Shown here: in pieces, positions 10,366 through 21,698 of the stretch
Layout of the letters: every line of letters begins with the position of its first letter
How positions within the stretch are numbered: the first letter of the stretch is position 1
NCBI GenBank assembly: GCA_019828545.1
Contig: JACVRA010000144.1
Location: forward strand, 186,001-250,000
Direction of reading: 5' to 3'
Source of the DNA: Paracamarosporium sp. OC-R06-R3
Taxonomy: Eukaryota > Ascomycota > Dothideomycetes > Pleosporales > Didymosphaeriaceae
DNA length: 64,000 nt
Made by a program: the position numbers and the translations under genes
The notes under the pieces: model-generated
What the model was told of the DNA's origin: nothing
Database searches by the model: none
Seen by the model: only the letters and a program-made list of their open reading frames with translations

Positions 10366-12166
10366 ATGGCGTTGATAAAGCTACTGTGCCAGCTTGCAGG
10401 GAGTATCTTTATGGGGTTGTTATCGTATTTCGCCTGGAAATTGTATAACGCGCGAAGAATATTCTGGCGTCTGAAAAAATTAGGATTGGTGAGTTGAACA
10501 CTTTGCCTATCCGAACGTTCAATAGCACTGCTAACCAGTAACAGCCAATGCCCCCATGGAATCCAATCTTTGGCCACTTACCCGTACTTCCAGCTGTGCT
10601 CAAACAACTCCCCAACAATGTACAACAAAGCTGGATTTTTCGAATTATAGCACGCGACTTTGAAGCCAGTGACGGTCTTTATTATATCGATCTCTGGCCC
10701 TTTTCTATGCCCATGATCATCATCACAGACCCGTTGATCGCAAACCAAATCTGTGTTGAGCATGATTTCGGCAAGCCAGAAATGCTGAAGCCTTTTTTTA
10801 CGACTATTGTGGGCGGCGATGGCATGTTTATCATGAATGGCCCAGAATGGAAGAGGAGCCATGCTTTGTTCGCGCCGGGGTTCGCTGATAGAGTAATTAT
10901 GGAGAGAATGGGGCAGGTTGTGAAAGAATGTGAGGTGTACGTGGGAAGGCTGAGGGACGAAGCTAGAAAAGGTAAGTCTTTTCTACATACGTGATATTGC
11001 CATGCGCCATACTAATTTACTGAACGTGCAGGAGAGGTATTTAGCTTGGATGATCTGACGTGTGCATACATGATGGATGTCATTGGGACGGTAACACTGT
11101 AAGTGTTGTTTGAGAGATGTTGATTGAATCCGCACTTACTCGAGATAGAAACGTTCGGTTCGAGTCTTTAACTTCGAACAACAACCCACTTGCTACAGCC
11201 ATGCGCGACCAGTTAAACATTCACATCCGAGACGAAGATATGAATCCATTCAAACGATACAATCCTGTCCATCTCCTCCGAGAACATCATAACTCCCGCA
11301 ACATGGATACCTATATCACATCCGAACTCCATAAGCGCTACATGGAATATCTCTCCTCAACGTCTAATGAGAAATCTCTCGCAGAAAAATCCATAATGGA
11401 CCTCGTTATTGCAGACTACATGCGGGGCCGACCCGCTGGCGCAACTCTCGACAAAGCCTTCATCAAGTGGGCTTGCGCACAAATCCGCCTCTTCCTGTTC
11501 GTTGGTCATGACTCTACTGCTTCGACCATAGTCTACAGTTTGTACCTCCTATCGAAATATCCCGAAGCACTATCTACTCTCCGCGCAGAGCACACTGAAG
11601 TCTTTGGCGACGACATCTTGGCCGCCCCAACCCTACTTCGCGCAAAACCCAATCTCATCAACCAGCTTCCGTTTACCACAGCCGTCATTAAGGAGACCCT
11701 TCGCTTGTTTCCACCCGCAGCCGCCTTTCGCGGTGGCGAACCTAGCACATACATTACCGACTCGCATGGCACCCGCTATCCCACCGAAGGCACCGGTCTC
11801 AACGTACTTCACAACTGCATTCATCTTAATCCAAAATACTGGCCTCGCCCTGATGACTTTGTTCCTGAGCGCTGGATGGTCGGCCCGGGTCATGAGCTCT
11901 ATCCAGGGACTAAAGGTGCATGGCGTCCGTTCGAGTTCGGATCGAGGAATTGTCCAGGGCAGACGCTGGTCATGCTCGATGTGAAGGTTACGCTCGTTTT
12001 GGTCGCAAGAGAGTTTTCTGTCAATGACGCATATCAGGAGTGGGATGCTACTAACACTACGGGAAAGGAAGTAAAACATGTAGACGGGGAGAGGGCGTAT
12101 CAGATTAGCAAAGGAGCGGCGCATCCAGCGGATGGATTTCCGTGTCGTGTTGTAAGGGAGGTATGA
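10366..12166 (+). CDS. Cytochrome P450 monooxygenase, microsomal
   Basis: Four exons (10366-10488, 10545-10971, 11032-11098, 11149-12166) with introns of 56, 60 and 50 bp give 544 residues. The first exon encodes a membrane anchor (IFMGLLSYFAWKLYNARRIFW), followed by the Pro-rich hinge PMPPWNPIFGHLP. P450 landmarks: I-helix FVGHDSTASTI, K-helix KETLRLFPP (ExxR), PERW, and heme loop FEFGSRNCPGQ with proximal Cys474. It resembles secondary-metabolism P450s of the StcB/CYP3-like clan, but I cannot assign a family or substrate. It sits upstream of a convergent nitronate monooxygenase, with 197 bp between stops. No anomaly seen; length is at the long end of normal. Confidence 0.9.
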
Positions 12167-12363
12167 GTGGAACACAGTTATATCACATGGTGCACATGCT
12201 TTCACCAAGTCATCTGGTCCAGAGCGGACCGTGAAGCAAATCATCTCATGAGTAACAATACAATACAAAAACCAAGCAATGAACTCATGGGGGTTTTGAC
12301 ATGCAACAGCAAGCCCGCATTGAAGTCATCAAATGCATATAGAAATGTTTCAGATGCTCCCAA

Positions 12364-13542
12364 CTACAACTTCGCTTTCGCAACAACCAATGAGTTCGCC
12401 GTAGCCAACCACTTCACCGCATCGTTCACAAACTCATCCACGATTTCCTTTGCACTCTTTTTCTCGTTGACAACTGCAGCAGCCTTACCCATCAGGAATG
12501 GCCGTGCGTTATCCATGGTATCGTCGTCCAATTCGTCACCCAACTTCTCAAGGTCGTGCTCCACAGGGATGATGCCCTTACCGGTCAGCTCCTTGATCTC
12601 GGCCTGCCTGTTCTCTTCCCAGTTCTCGATGTATGAGTTGGTGCGTACGCGCAGCGGCCGGCCTGTGAAGATGATGGTCCGAACGTTGTCGTCAAAGCCA
12701 GATGTGCGTACGGCTTCCTGGTGCGCCTTGGGTGCGCCAGCCTCTTCGGAGAGGATAAACCGTGTACCAACCCACACACCACTCGCGCCAAATGTAAGCA
12801 TGGCAGCAAGCGACTGTCCGTTGAACAGACCACCCGCCGCGACAACCATGACCTCTGCGCCGCTCATAGGCGACTTGTGTCCCTTAACCATCTGTACAAC
12901 AGTCGGGATGAAGACGGATGTCGGGACGTCGCCCGTGTGACCACCACCCTCGCCACCCTGTGCGCAGATAATATCGACACCCAGGTCAAGGCACTTCTGC
13001 ACATGCTTGGGGTGGCCAATCATGTTCATGTAGAGGATGCCGTTCTTGTGGAGTTTCTCGACGACGGGGCGGGGCGGGACACCGACAGCGCAGACAAACA
13101 ACTTCGCACCGGAGTCGATGATGATATCTATGAGCTCGTTGAGCTTGCCCTTTGTGTAGTCATAGCTACCAAGTCGTTAGCAATAAGTCCACGTTACATT
13201 GCACTACATTAGGACGTACTTGGTCTTTCGCGCGCTTCCGCCGACCTGGGGAAGGAGCAGATCGACACCAAACGGCGCGTTCTTGTCGGTGAGGTAGCTC
13301 TTGAGTTCGGCGATCTGCTCACGGAGCATATCCGGGGTATAACCAATGCCACCGAGCACACCAAGACCTCCGGCGTTCGTTACGGCGGCAGCGAGCTTCG
13401 GGCCTGCTGCCACGTTCATGCCGGCAAGCAGCACAGGGTGCTGGATCTTCAGCAAGTCGGTGAGCTTGGTGCGGATCTTCTCTGCACAACGTCAGCTGAG
13501 ACACGTGAAAGGTGGTGCGATGGGCGTACGGGGCGATGCCAT
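12364..13542 (-). CDS. Nitronate monooxygenase (2-nitropropane dioxygenase family)
   Basis: FMN-dependent TIM-barrel flavoprotein that oxidises alkyl nitronates to carbonyl compounds and nitrite, detoxifying propionate-3-nitronate-type compounds. Exons 13542-13530, 13481-13220 and 13165-12364 give 358 residues. The first coding exon is only 13 nt (MASP plus one base); introns are 48 and 54 bp. Landmarks: IQHPVLLAGMNVAAGPKLAAAVTNAGGLGVLGG near the N-terminus, PFGVDLLLPQVGG, and the FMN/phosphate segment CAQGGEGGGHTGDVPT with VVAAGGLFNGQSLAAMLTFGASGVWVGTRF. There is no obvious targeting peptide. It shares a 332-bp divergent promoter with the folate enzyme gene. The family assignment is firm; the physiological nitro substrate is not. 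Confidence 0.9.
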
Positions 13543-13874
13543 GGTTGCGTTTGAATCGAAGCTGTTCTTCGGGAATGGAATTTGAATAGAGAGATACAAG
13601 AAAGAGGACGGAGAAGACAAAGGCAACGAAAGATGACAGCCGGACTCGTGCGGCGGAGTCGAAGGGTATTTGTCGTCCATCCTTCGCAACAAGCCGCGTA
13701 CCTCGGCATACAACGTGCAGGGATTAGCGCCGGGCGGCCCACGCATCACGAGTCTGGGGAACATTGAACCATAATCGGCGCTAATCCGTTCAGTCCCTCG
13801 CACCATTCGTCGGCGTCCGATGCTGTCACGGGCGCAACATTCGCCGGCTTGAGACAGCAACGTCCTTGGCCACC
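13543..13874. promoter_or_regulatory. Divergent promoter, nitronate monooxygenase / HPPK-DHPS
   Basis: 332 bp separate the two start codons and must hold both promoters. No recognised site stands out. The HPPK-DHPS start has a strong context (GCCACCATGTC). Confidence 0.5.
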
Positions 13875-15615
13875 ATGTCTCTTGTCTGCACAAACAGACA
13901 CCGTGTTTCGCCATTCAGTCTCCTCAGAGCTTTCCGTGATATTGCCGAAGAAGCTAGCCAGAGAAGAATTTGCAACACCAATGGACGGGGCTTCTTCACG
14001 AAGCAAGCCTCGATCAGGAAGGCGAGTGCACACAGCCAAGCCCGTGTAGCAGCACCACTGCGGAAGTTTCGTCGAAACGATAACGTCGAAATCCTCTGTT
14101 CGCCTTCAGTCCGGTTTAGCCATCAGTCTGCCAGAATGAAGCACCGTGCGTTTGTTGCCTTGGGTAGCAACCTCGGCGATCGCGTGGCCATGATTGAGCA
14201 AGCATGCAAAGAGATGGACCAAGCAGGAAACATCAGGGTTCTCCGGACCAGTAGTCTGTGGGAGACCAAGGCTATGTATGTTTTGGATCAAGACAAATTC
14301 GTCAATGGCGTTTGCGAGGTGAATTTCTATCCTTGAGCTACATTCACGTGATGAGACGGACATTTGACATGTGCTAGGTCGAAACCTCGTTGTCTCCAAT
14401 CGAACTCCTAGATGCGCTACAAGGAATAGAAAACAAGATGGGAAGAGTAAAAGTCATCGACAAGGGACCGCGAAATATCGACCTGGACATTGTACTCTAT
14501 GATAATGAAACCTTCTTGAACGACAGACTCCAGATACCTCACAAACTCATGCTTGAACGCGAATTTGTTCTTCGGCCGTTATGCGAGTATGTTTACATCT
14601 TTCTATTCTCTGGTCTGGCTGACCACATACCAGATTAGCACCCAACTACAGCCTTCCCCCGCACGTGGATCTTCCAGCCGGCTCTTTCCAGTATCAACTA
14701 TCCTATCTTCCCAAATCATCTGACCCCCTTTCTCCCCTTACGCCTTTAGCTCCAAACCTCGCAAATATCGCTTCGCAAGATCCCGAGCGCAGAACACATG
14801 TCATGTCCATTCTGAACGTCACACCAGACTCGTTCTCAGACGGCGGCAGACACTTCAACATGCCTGCTTCTCAGCTCGCAGAAACAGTAAAGTCACACAT
14901 AGCAGCCGGAGCTACAATTCTCGATCTAGGAGGGCAGTCCACGCGGCCCGGCGCACCGCAAGTGTCTTCCGCTGAAGAGCTCGCTCGAGTGCTACCAGCT
15001 ATCGAGGTCATCAAGAGTATTCCTGAGGCGGAGAATGTAGCAATTAGTGTGGATACCTACCGTGCAGATGTCGCCGAAGCTGCTATCACTGCAGGCGCAC
15101 ACATTGTAAATGATGTTTCTGCTGGATTGCTAGATAAGGACATGTTACCTACGGTTGCGAGGCTGGGCGCTACTGTCTGCCTCATGCACATGCGTGGTAC
15201 ACCCGAGACGATGAATAGCCTGACTTCATATCCCGAAGGCGTTATCCCAGGCGTTGCAGCAGAGCTGCTTGAACGTGTAAGGGCTGCTGAGGAGGCGGGC
15301 ATACGACGGTGGCGCATCATTCTCGATCCAGGAATTGGCTTTGCGAAAACTCAGGAGCAGAATTTGGAGCTGCTTCGAGGTCTGGATAGGCTCAGGAGAT
15401 GGCCGCAACTAGAAGGGTATCCTTGGCTGATAGGAGCAAGCAGGAAAGCTTTTGTTGGTAGGATTACGGGTGTCAAAGAAGCGAGGGAGAGGGTATGGGG
15501 AACTGCTGCAGCAGTTACGGCTGCGGTACAAGGTGGTGCTGATGTTGTGCGTGTGCATGACGTTAAAGAGATGGCACAAGTATCTAAGATGGCGGACGCG
15601 ATCTGGCGGCACTGA
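13875..15615 (+). CDS. FOL1: HPPK-DHPS bifunctional folate biosynthesis enzyme, probably mitochondrial
   Basis: Three exons (13875-14318, 14378-14586, 14634-15615; introns 59 and 47 bp) give 544 residues. Residues about 1-85 are Arg/Ser-rich with few acidic residues and look like a mitochondrial presequence. HPPK follows: FVALGSNLGDR (ATP/pterin site) and GPRNIDLDIVLY. The third exon encodes dihydropteroate synthase: SILNVTPDSFSDGGRHF, LDLGGQSTRPGA, IVNDVSAG, CLMHMRGTP, ILDPGIGFAKT and the Lys/Arg motif GASRKAFVGRI. Together they pyrophosphorylate hydroxymethyl-dihydropterin and condense it with p-aminobenzoate, the sulfonamide-targeted step. Yeast Fol1 also carries a dihydroneopterin aldolase part; none is seen here. 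The start is chosen for its Kozak context; Met at 14136 is the alternative. Confidence 0.93.
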
Positions 15616-15680
15616 AGTATTGCTGGGTAAATTATTCGGGTGGTTTGTAAATACGAACAGCAGTTCCATGATTTTGCCTG

Positions 15681-16523
15681 CTAAGAGGCCTTCACCTTCC
15701 CGTTCCCATCCGTGCTTCCCGTCTTACCGGATTGTACATGCGCCCAGACGTACGCGAAAGGATAAACGGTTTCAGGAAACAGCGTGAAGAGAATGATAAA
15801 CCAACTCCAGAAAGTGTTCACGTAGGCCCAATTCTGCGGCGCATTCACGTACCTCCATACGAACACACCATATGCTGTGTAGCACCCGAGGTACCGCGTA
15901 ATCCTATTTTTCATCAACACCAGCACGCTCAACGGGTTTCTTGCAACATACCAAATCTCGAGGCTCTGTCCCTTGGTATCTCTCCGCTGGAACAACAGGA
16001 TAAGCGAGCCCCAGCTAATCGGGACCTGCAGCGCAATCCCAGTCCAATACGCAGTGACCTGCTCCCTCTCATCCGGCCACACAGTACCCAACCATTTCAA
16101 TAGGCCCATACCCAGCACCACGCCCGCAACCAAGATACCGACCATCTTCCCCCACTCCCTCCTCGGGTACGCACTATAGATTGCGACGCTCACAAACGTG
16201 ACATCCATGGCGAACCACACCATGAATCCCCATCTTTCGAATCTCGCCATCCCGATTGAGTGATGCTGTGAGGGGGAGGTCATGACTACCGCGTAGTATA
16301 GCTCATATGCCATTGTGGTGCATAGGTAGAGAGGCGTGCCTGCGCAGTAGCGGTCTGAATAGGTGCGCACTATGTAGAAGAAGTAGCAGAGGGCGTATAA
16401 GAGGCCACAGATGATGATAAGGAAGTCTTGGATCAGGAGGTAAGATTCCGGTGGGTTGAGCGCTAGATCGGAGGGTTGTGGTATGAGGTGCGTGTACGTT
16501 GTGTTGTGGGCGTATTCAAACAT
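15681..16523 (-). CDS. Seven-TM integral membrane protein, PaxB/Pyr4-like terpene-cyclase family (tentative)
   Basis: Intronless, 280 residues, with seven hydrophobic segments at roughly 28-55, 62-85, 95-118, 123-146, 155-180, 205-225 and 235-262. The layout and several motifs recall the PaxB/Pyr4-type membrane terpene cyclases: TPLYLCTTMAYELYY matches the family PLxxCxxxAWExVY block with its conserved acid, and LLFQRRDTKGQSLEIWYVAR matches the later RGxTRGxSxxxWxxR block. Members cyclise epoxidised prenyl chains of meroterpenoids and indole diterpenes, but many homologues have no known reaction. No prenyltransferase, GGPP synthase or epoxidase of that pathway is adjacent. Convergent with FOL1 (65 bp between stops) and co-oriented with the downstream-numbered Zn2Cys6 factor and transporter. 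Family call is from memory of motifs, not alignment. Confidence 0.55.
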   Translation of the reverse strand: MFEYAHNTTYTHLIPQPSDLALNPPESYLLIQDFLIIICGLLYALCYFFYIVRTYSDRYCAGTPLYLCTTMAYELYYAVVMTSPSQHHSIGMARFERWGFMVWFAMDVTFVSVAIYSAYPRREWGKMVGILVAGVVLGMGLLKWLGTVWPDEREQVTAYWTGIALQVPISWGSLILLFQRRDTKGQSLEIWYVARNPLSVLVLMKNRITRYLGCYTAYGVFVWRYVNAPQNWAYVNTFWSWFIILFTLFPETVYPFAYVWAHVQSGKTGSTDGNGKVKAS

Positions 16524-16967
16524 GTTGAAAACAGAGGTGCTATTGTGTTGACTTTGTTAATGTGGTGTGTTGAAGGTAGACGGAGGGACTCAGGGCGAAT
16601 TGTAGGGTTCGGTTGTGGTTTGGTTACTAGGTGCTCGTAAAGTCGTTAGGCTGAGGGTCCGTTGCAGTAAACGCCAGGAATTGTAAGATTGTTTGCACGT
16701 GGACATGTACATTGTGAGGACCAATGCCCATTTTGAGGCTCACGTGCCGGGCCGAACAATGCGATTCGTGCTAAGCATCCGACGATTCCGGGCGGACGTA
16801 TGCAGATCCAGTTGTATAATGTAAGCTGACACTGCAGTCTTTGTGGCTTCTGAGGCCCGCCAATGTGGAAAGAAGTAGTTCGCCTTATTCCGTATGTGCC
16901 CGCGTTCGAAGTAGGCAGACGCTGACCCGAATCTACCCTATCAACGGGTAATATGTCCCCGAACTTA
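16524..16967. other. Intergenic region, PaxB-like gene promoter
   Basis: 444 bp between two minus-strand genes. It contains two CACGTG E-box hexamers at 16696-16701 and 16741-16746. Such sites are bound by bHLH factors in fungi; function here is unknown. No gene seen. Confidence 0.45.
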
Positions 16968-18964
16968 TCACAACACCGAATCCAAATCCACAAACAAGTC
17001 CTGCCATCCAAGGGGCACATGTCGCAGATTCAGCCCGGGAAAGTCCCATTCAAACACGAATTCGCTCGGTGCATACTCCTGGAAATCATCTTCTGCATCT
17101 GCTCGGCTGTTACTTTCCACTGCCTCACCTCCACTAATTTGTTGCAGCCTTGCCATATGCTCCCTCAGCGCACCCTCGCACTTCTCCACGCTGGTCTGTA
17201 AAATCTGAAAGTACGCAATGTGCCCAACGGTGACTTTGTGCAGTTCTTCGAGCACCTGGTGCGCGTCCCTGAGAAGCCGAATGATGGACGGCAGCGGGTC
17301 ACGGAGTAATAGAGATAGTTTCAGCACAAGGAGCACGGAGAATGCACATTTTGCCCAGACAAAGTCAATGGCCCACTTAAATGTCGACAAGTACGTTGGA
17401 GGTGGTGGTTGGCTAGGCGACAGTGCGTTAGGTGACGACGGTGTCGATGGTATTTCGAGGAGATGCTGCAGATGCCGTACTGCAGCTTCTTTCGCGGAGC
17501 GCACCATTTCACGTTGGAACTCTGTCATAAGCAGGTTTCCGAAGACAGAGAGGGCTTTAAGGTAGAGTGTGATGAGTGCCCATTCGTACTGTATACAGAG
17601 ATTTGTAATAGCACGAGGGCGGTCTGGAGCAGCGGTGTTGGAGCAAATCACGGCGCTCCATTCTTCGAGCCAAAGGGAGAGTTCGATGGCAGTGTCGCGG
17701 ACGGTGGAGCGCATGGCCGACTCGTCCAGATCCCTAGAGTGATGTGCAATGTTGGCGTACGCATTAGAACGGAGAATGTTTAACTCCAGCTGCGAGAGGA
17801 GGCGGATATCTGTCGATGTTCTTGAGGGGTGATTGACTAAGGCTCGAACCCGTCGTGATGTGGTGCGAAGGATCGTCGCAGGTATCTTGCCACCGTCTAA
17901 AGAGTAGAAAAGTTCAAGGTTGCACACACCGTGCCAAACTCTCGCAAGTCGATAGAGATGCTTCTCTTCTTCGCTTATAGGAGTCGTTCGTGATGAGACC
18001 TTTACCATCAACTGCTCCACAGCATCTTCTAGCCGTAGCTGCATTGCAAATCTCAATGCTAAGGCGACTAATAGCATACCGCTCTCTGTATAGCCAGCCA
18101 TAATCGTAATGCCTTGGACTATTTCTAGAGAAGGTGTTTGCGTAGATACCAGAATATCAGTCAAGTGTTCTCGAAGTCGAGATTGTAGCCGGTGGTAGGT
18201 CGGTGAATTACATCCTTCCTCAGCTCGACAGCCAACACAAATAATACAATCAAAAAGGAAAGGGCTTCGTGATACAACAGAGCCCAGTGTATCAGTCTCT
18301 GTGCAAAATATGGGTATCAGATAGTTCTACCGAAGTCAGCATGACCTAGCTTGGAGAAAATACCGCATACGCTACCACTGAAGAAGCTATGACATGTTTA
18401 GCTCTATTACTTTCAGATTTATGTTTCTCTTCGTACAAGGCTCACCTTTGGTACCAAAACGTTGCTTGTGCCCATGTGACCAAGCCAGCTTCCACGCAAT
18501 TGGTGTTCATACTTGGTTGTTTCCACAACGAGTCGTTCATTGAACCGACGGCCGAGCGACGATCATGAGGAGACCCATGTACCCCGGTATCACATTGGGT
18601 AGGAAGTATGATGGAGGGAGAATGATGAGGCAGTGTCGCAGCACTAGCAGACTGTTCCGAGAGATGCACGATCTGCAGCGCAGCCTTCAAGTCCTCCACC
18701 TCAGCTTCTAGCTTCTCAATGCGCAGCAAGTTTACATCTTTGACGGCATCAAAATATTGGCACTCGGTGTCGTTCCTTGTGCATCGCTGGCAGGGCCGCC
18801 CACCGTCACACCTTACCTATACGGTTACGAGTCAGCATATGAGACCAGACCAAGAACAACCCCACAAGACATGACTCAAGACCCACCTTTGATTTGCGGC
18901 AGAGAATGCAGGCATTGATAGCGCGGCGCTTGCGCGGTCGCTCAGAGCAAGTTGGAGTCGACAT
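16968..18964 (-). CDS. Zn2Cys6 fungal-specific transcription factor
   Basis: Four exons (18964-18887, 18816-18446, 18386-18371, 18326-16968) give 607 residues. Introns are 70, 59 and 44 bp; exon 3 is only 16 nt. The binuclear zinc cluster spans the first junction: C-I-L-C-x6-C-x5-C-Q-R-C-x6-C at residues 19-45. A coiled-coil-like stretch follows (VNLLRIEKLEAEVEDLKAALQI, about 54-75). The middle homology region is recognisable (SFFSGSNYLIPIFC...RSPFLFDCIICVGCRAEEG...GITIMAGYTESGMLLVALALRFAMQLRL). Target genes are unknown. It lies between the PaxB-like gene and an ACS-family transporter on the same strand, which suggests it could regulate them. The 16-nt exon model is inferred from phase. Confidence 0.85.
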
Positions 18965-19615
18965 CTCGGTAACTTCGTGCGATGGTGGGCCTGCCCCGGT
19001 CTTTTATGTGTGGAGGACTGAATGCGGGGAAGAGCCTAGGCCACGTGCCGTGGCGTGGCCTGACGTTTCCAAGCCTGCGATTTCGGGCCAAGATGTTTTG
19101 CGCCGTGTAACCTCGGGAACAGGTGTGCGAGCCTGGTTGTTGGTGTCTTGGGTATTCTCTCGATGTACTTGATGCACGGTTGGACGTTACTCGTGGGATA
19201 CCTCGTCACAGGGAGACTACCGGGTCTAGAACGTAGACAGCTAGTATCCTGTATCAATTATGGAGTATATGGGGCTAAGGAAGGTGGCCATATCCATGCA
19301 GCCCATCGTCTTTGCCGAACACCTCCACGGAGACGCCTCCACTAAGACCCACATTCAACTACGCAAAAAAACAACCACCATCAGATTCCTTACAAAACAT
19401 CTTTAAAGAGAAAATTAAAGGATTTTATATCTCGAGTTTTATGACGAGCTACTTATGGTGACACTTCGTCATTCTGTGTCTATACACAGTAAAATGATGT
19501 TATTCATATCCAATTCTGAACCGTAGAATTCGTGAACGTGAAGTTAACACAATATCTATTGATACACAACTGCAATTAATCAGGTGCTCTTCCCGCTTCC
19601 TACGCTGCTCCATCC
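18965..19615. promoter_or_regulatory. Zn2Cys6 factor promoter with inverted repeat
   Basis: 651 bp between the transporter stop and the factor start. A 7-bp inverted repeat GGCCACG-N8-CGTGGCC lies at 19039-19060, 75-96 bp upstream of the ATG, and includes a CACGTG core (19042-19047). The half near the transporter (19370-19560) is AT-rich 3' flank. Confidence 0.5.
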
Positions 19616-21294
19616 TCAATAGATATATATAAAATCCTCGTTCTTAATATCCGTGATGTCATCAAACGCCTTATCACCCACACCCCCCTGACTCACGTTC
19701 ACAGCTTCATCACCCTCAAGCTGCTCGCTCGTCTCCATACTCAAGTCTACGACCTTTGCCGACTTCCCGAGCCGCTCCCTCTCAGCAGCGTGTCTACGGT
19801 TCAACACCGTAATCCATAACATGGCCAGCACGACAAACACGATGATGGCGACGAAGAGGCCGAGATTGGCGCGAAGGCCTCGCCTGTAGTAGGGCTTCTC
19901 GGAGGGCTTGAATAGATGCGGACCAATAATGTTGCCGGCGCTGGCACCGACGAACAGGATGCTGGTTGTGACCTTTCGCTTGGTGTCGCCTCCAGTGTTC
20001 TGTCCGGACCAGGAGTAGATGAGTGGAGAAATACCTGGGTAGAACGACGTCATGTAGTATCCGAAGAGTAGTACGCCGCGATGTTGCTTCTCGCGACCAA
20101 CAACCATGAGGACGATGATACCAATGATGGGTGGGATGCAAAGCAGGATGAGAACAGGCGACTTCTTTTTAAGCCAGGTAGCGAGCCAGGCGCCGCCGAT
20201 AGTGGCGATGATCTGGACGGCGCCAAAAGGCATGTTGAAAAGGATGGTTTCGAACTTGCCGAAGCCGAAGGACTGGATGATGAGAGGGCCGAAGGTGGTG
20301 ATACCACCGCTGGGAATGGAGACAGCGGTAAGCATAAGGAACCACAGCCATGTCTTCGGATCGAGGAATGCTTCGAGCACATGGTCCCACTTCCAGACCC
20401 TGGATGCGACGCCCATCTGATTCATTCGCAATCGCTCGACCGCTATCAACTTCTCGTTGCCCTTGAGGAATCTCGCCTCCATGGGAGAGTCTGGTGTGAA
20501 GATGGCCACAAAGACGGAGACGACGACAGTGAGTAAACCGCAAAAGAGGAAGATAATCTGGTACGAATGCAACAAGTTGGACTTGATGTGACCTAGACCA
20601 TAAGACAGCAGACTGCCTAGGATGTTGACGATACCAAGCATAGCGTACCATGCCGCATTGCGATTGGTTTGTTCAGATCGTTTGTACCACATCTGGACGA
20701 TTGCTATGAAAGTTGGGGCTGCTTGAGGTCAGTTGTGTTGTCTCAAGGGAGATAGATATATTGCTTACCAACGGCGGCCTCGAAAGCACCCAACAAGAAT
20801 CGAGTTCCCATCAATCCAGCATAGTTCTTTGCGCCCGCCATACCACATAGAATAACACCCCAGGTGAAAACCATCACACCGAGAAACTTGCCAATGGGAA
20901 GCTTGACCAGCAGCAGAGCGACCAAAGGCTGCATCACCAACTGGGCGATGTACACGATGGAACCGAGCCATGAGAATTGATCGGATTTTGGATTGAGATT
21001 CGCATCTTCGATGAGGCCAAAGACGGAGGCGTACGAAAGCGTGGTCTTGTCCAGACTCTGGAGGAAGTATACGGAGAGCAAGATCGGAAGCAGAACGAGG
21101 TCGATTTTGCGGAGGACGCGCTTGTTCTCCTCGGGCGTGACTACGATGCGCTCGCTGGAGGCCAGCAGTTCGGCTGCTTTGTCCATGCCCTTGGTGACAG
21201 GCGCCGGCTTGTGATATTCCTCATGGGTGTTGGTTTCTTCGTTCTTGCCGATCTCTTCGACAGCCGTAGGGGTAGGTACGTCGTCCTTCGACAT
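19616..21294 (-). CDS. MFS transporter, anion:cation symporter (Dal5/TNA1-like) family
   Basis: Exons 21294-20769 and 20718-19616 (50-bp intron) give 542 residues. About 12 membrane spans are visible in two six-span halves. Family signs are the N-terminal KIDLVLLPILLSVYFLQSLDKTTLSYASVFGL, then RFLLGAFEAAVAPTFIAIVQMWYKRSEQTNRNAAWYAMLG spanning the splice junction; this fit chose the CAG acceptor. Later comes YYMTSFYPGISPLIYSWSGQNTGGDTKRKVTTSILFVGASAGNIIGP. This family imports organic anions such as allantoate, nicotinate, pantothenate or dipeptides; the substrate here cannot be read. Divergent from the GH31 gene over 404 bp and co-oriented with the Zn2Cys6 gene. Confidence 0.9.
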
Positions 21295-21698
21295 GATGGG
21301 GCTTCTGAACAGAAACAGCAACACGAAAGATGGGGTTGCGTGCAACGTCTGGGGAGAGGAGAACCATCGCAATGGTAACGACTTATATGCAAGGCTCCTA
21401 AGAAGGCCTATACGGAGACGATCTTGATTCGTGATGGCGTCGGCCGAAGGAAGCGAGTTGGGTCTTGTGCCCCATGGGGACCCCAGACGTGTGATGTCCC
21501 GCCTCTAGGAGGCAACGGCCGAAGTTACCGATCCACCTCGGAAGATGCACCACGACATGAATACATAAGAATCGGTTGATCGGGTATCATTTTACCACTT
21601 TTGTTGTAGACTGAGTCAGTGATTTGAGATTACATCTTCGGTGAGTACACTGTCGAGAGGATTGTTGTTGTTTTGACTGACCCAGTGCGCAGCCCACA
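21295..21698. promoter_or_regulatory. Divergent promoter, ACS transporter / GH31; probable 5' UTR intron
   Basis: 404-bp shared upstream region. A likely 5' UTR intron of the GH31 gene runs 21641-21692 (GTGAGT donor, CTGAC branch-like, GCAG acceptor) and ends 6 bp before the ATG. Confidence 0.5.

Noticed and set aside
18371..18445. Reading through VCGIFSKL in the Zn2Cys6 gene
   Set aside because: Leads to a frame with an early stop; treating 18327-18370 as an intron gives the continuous regulator sequence.
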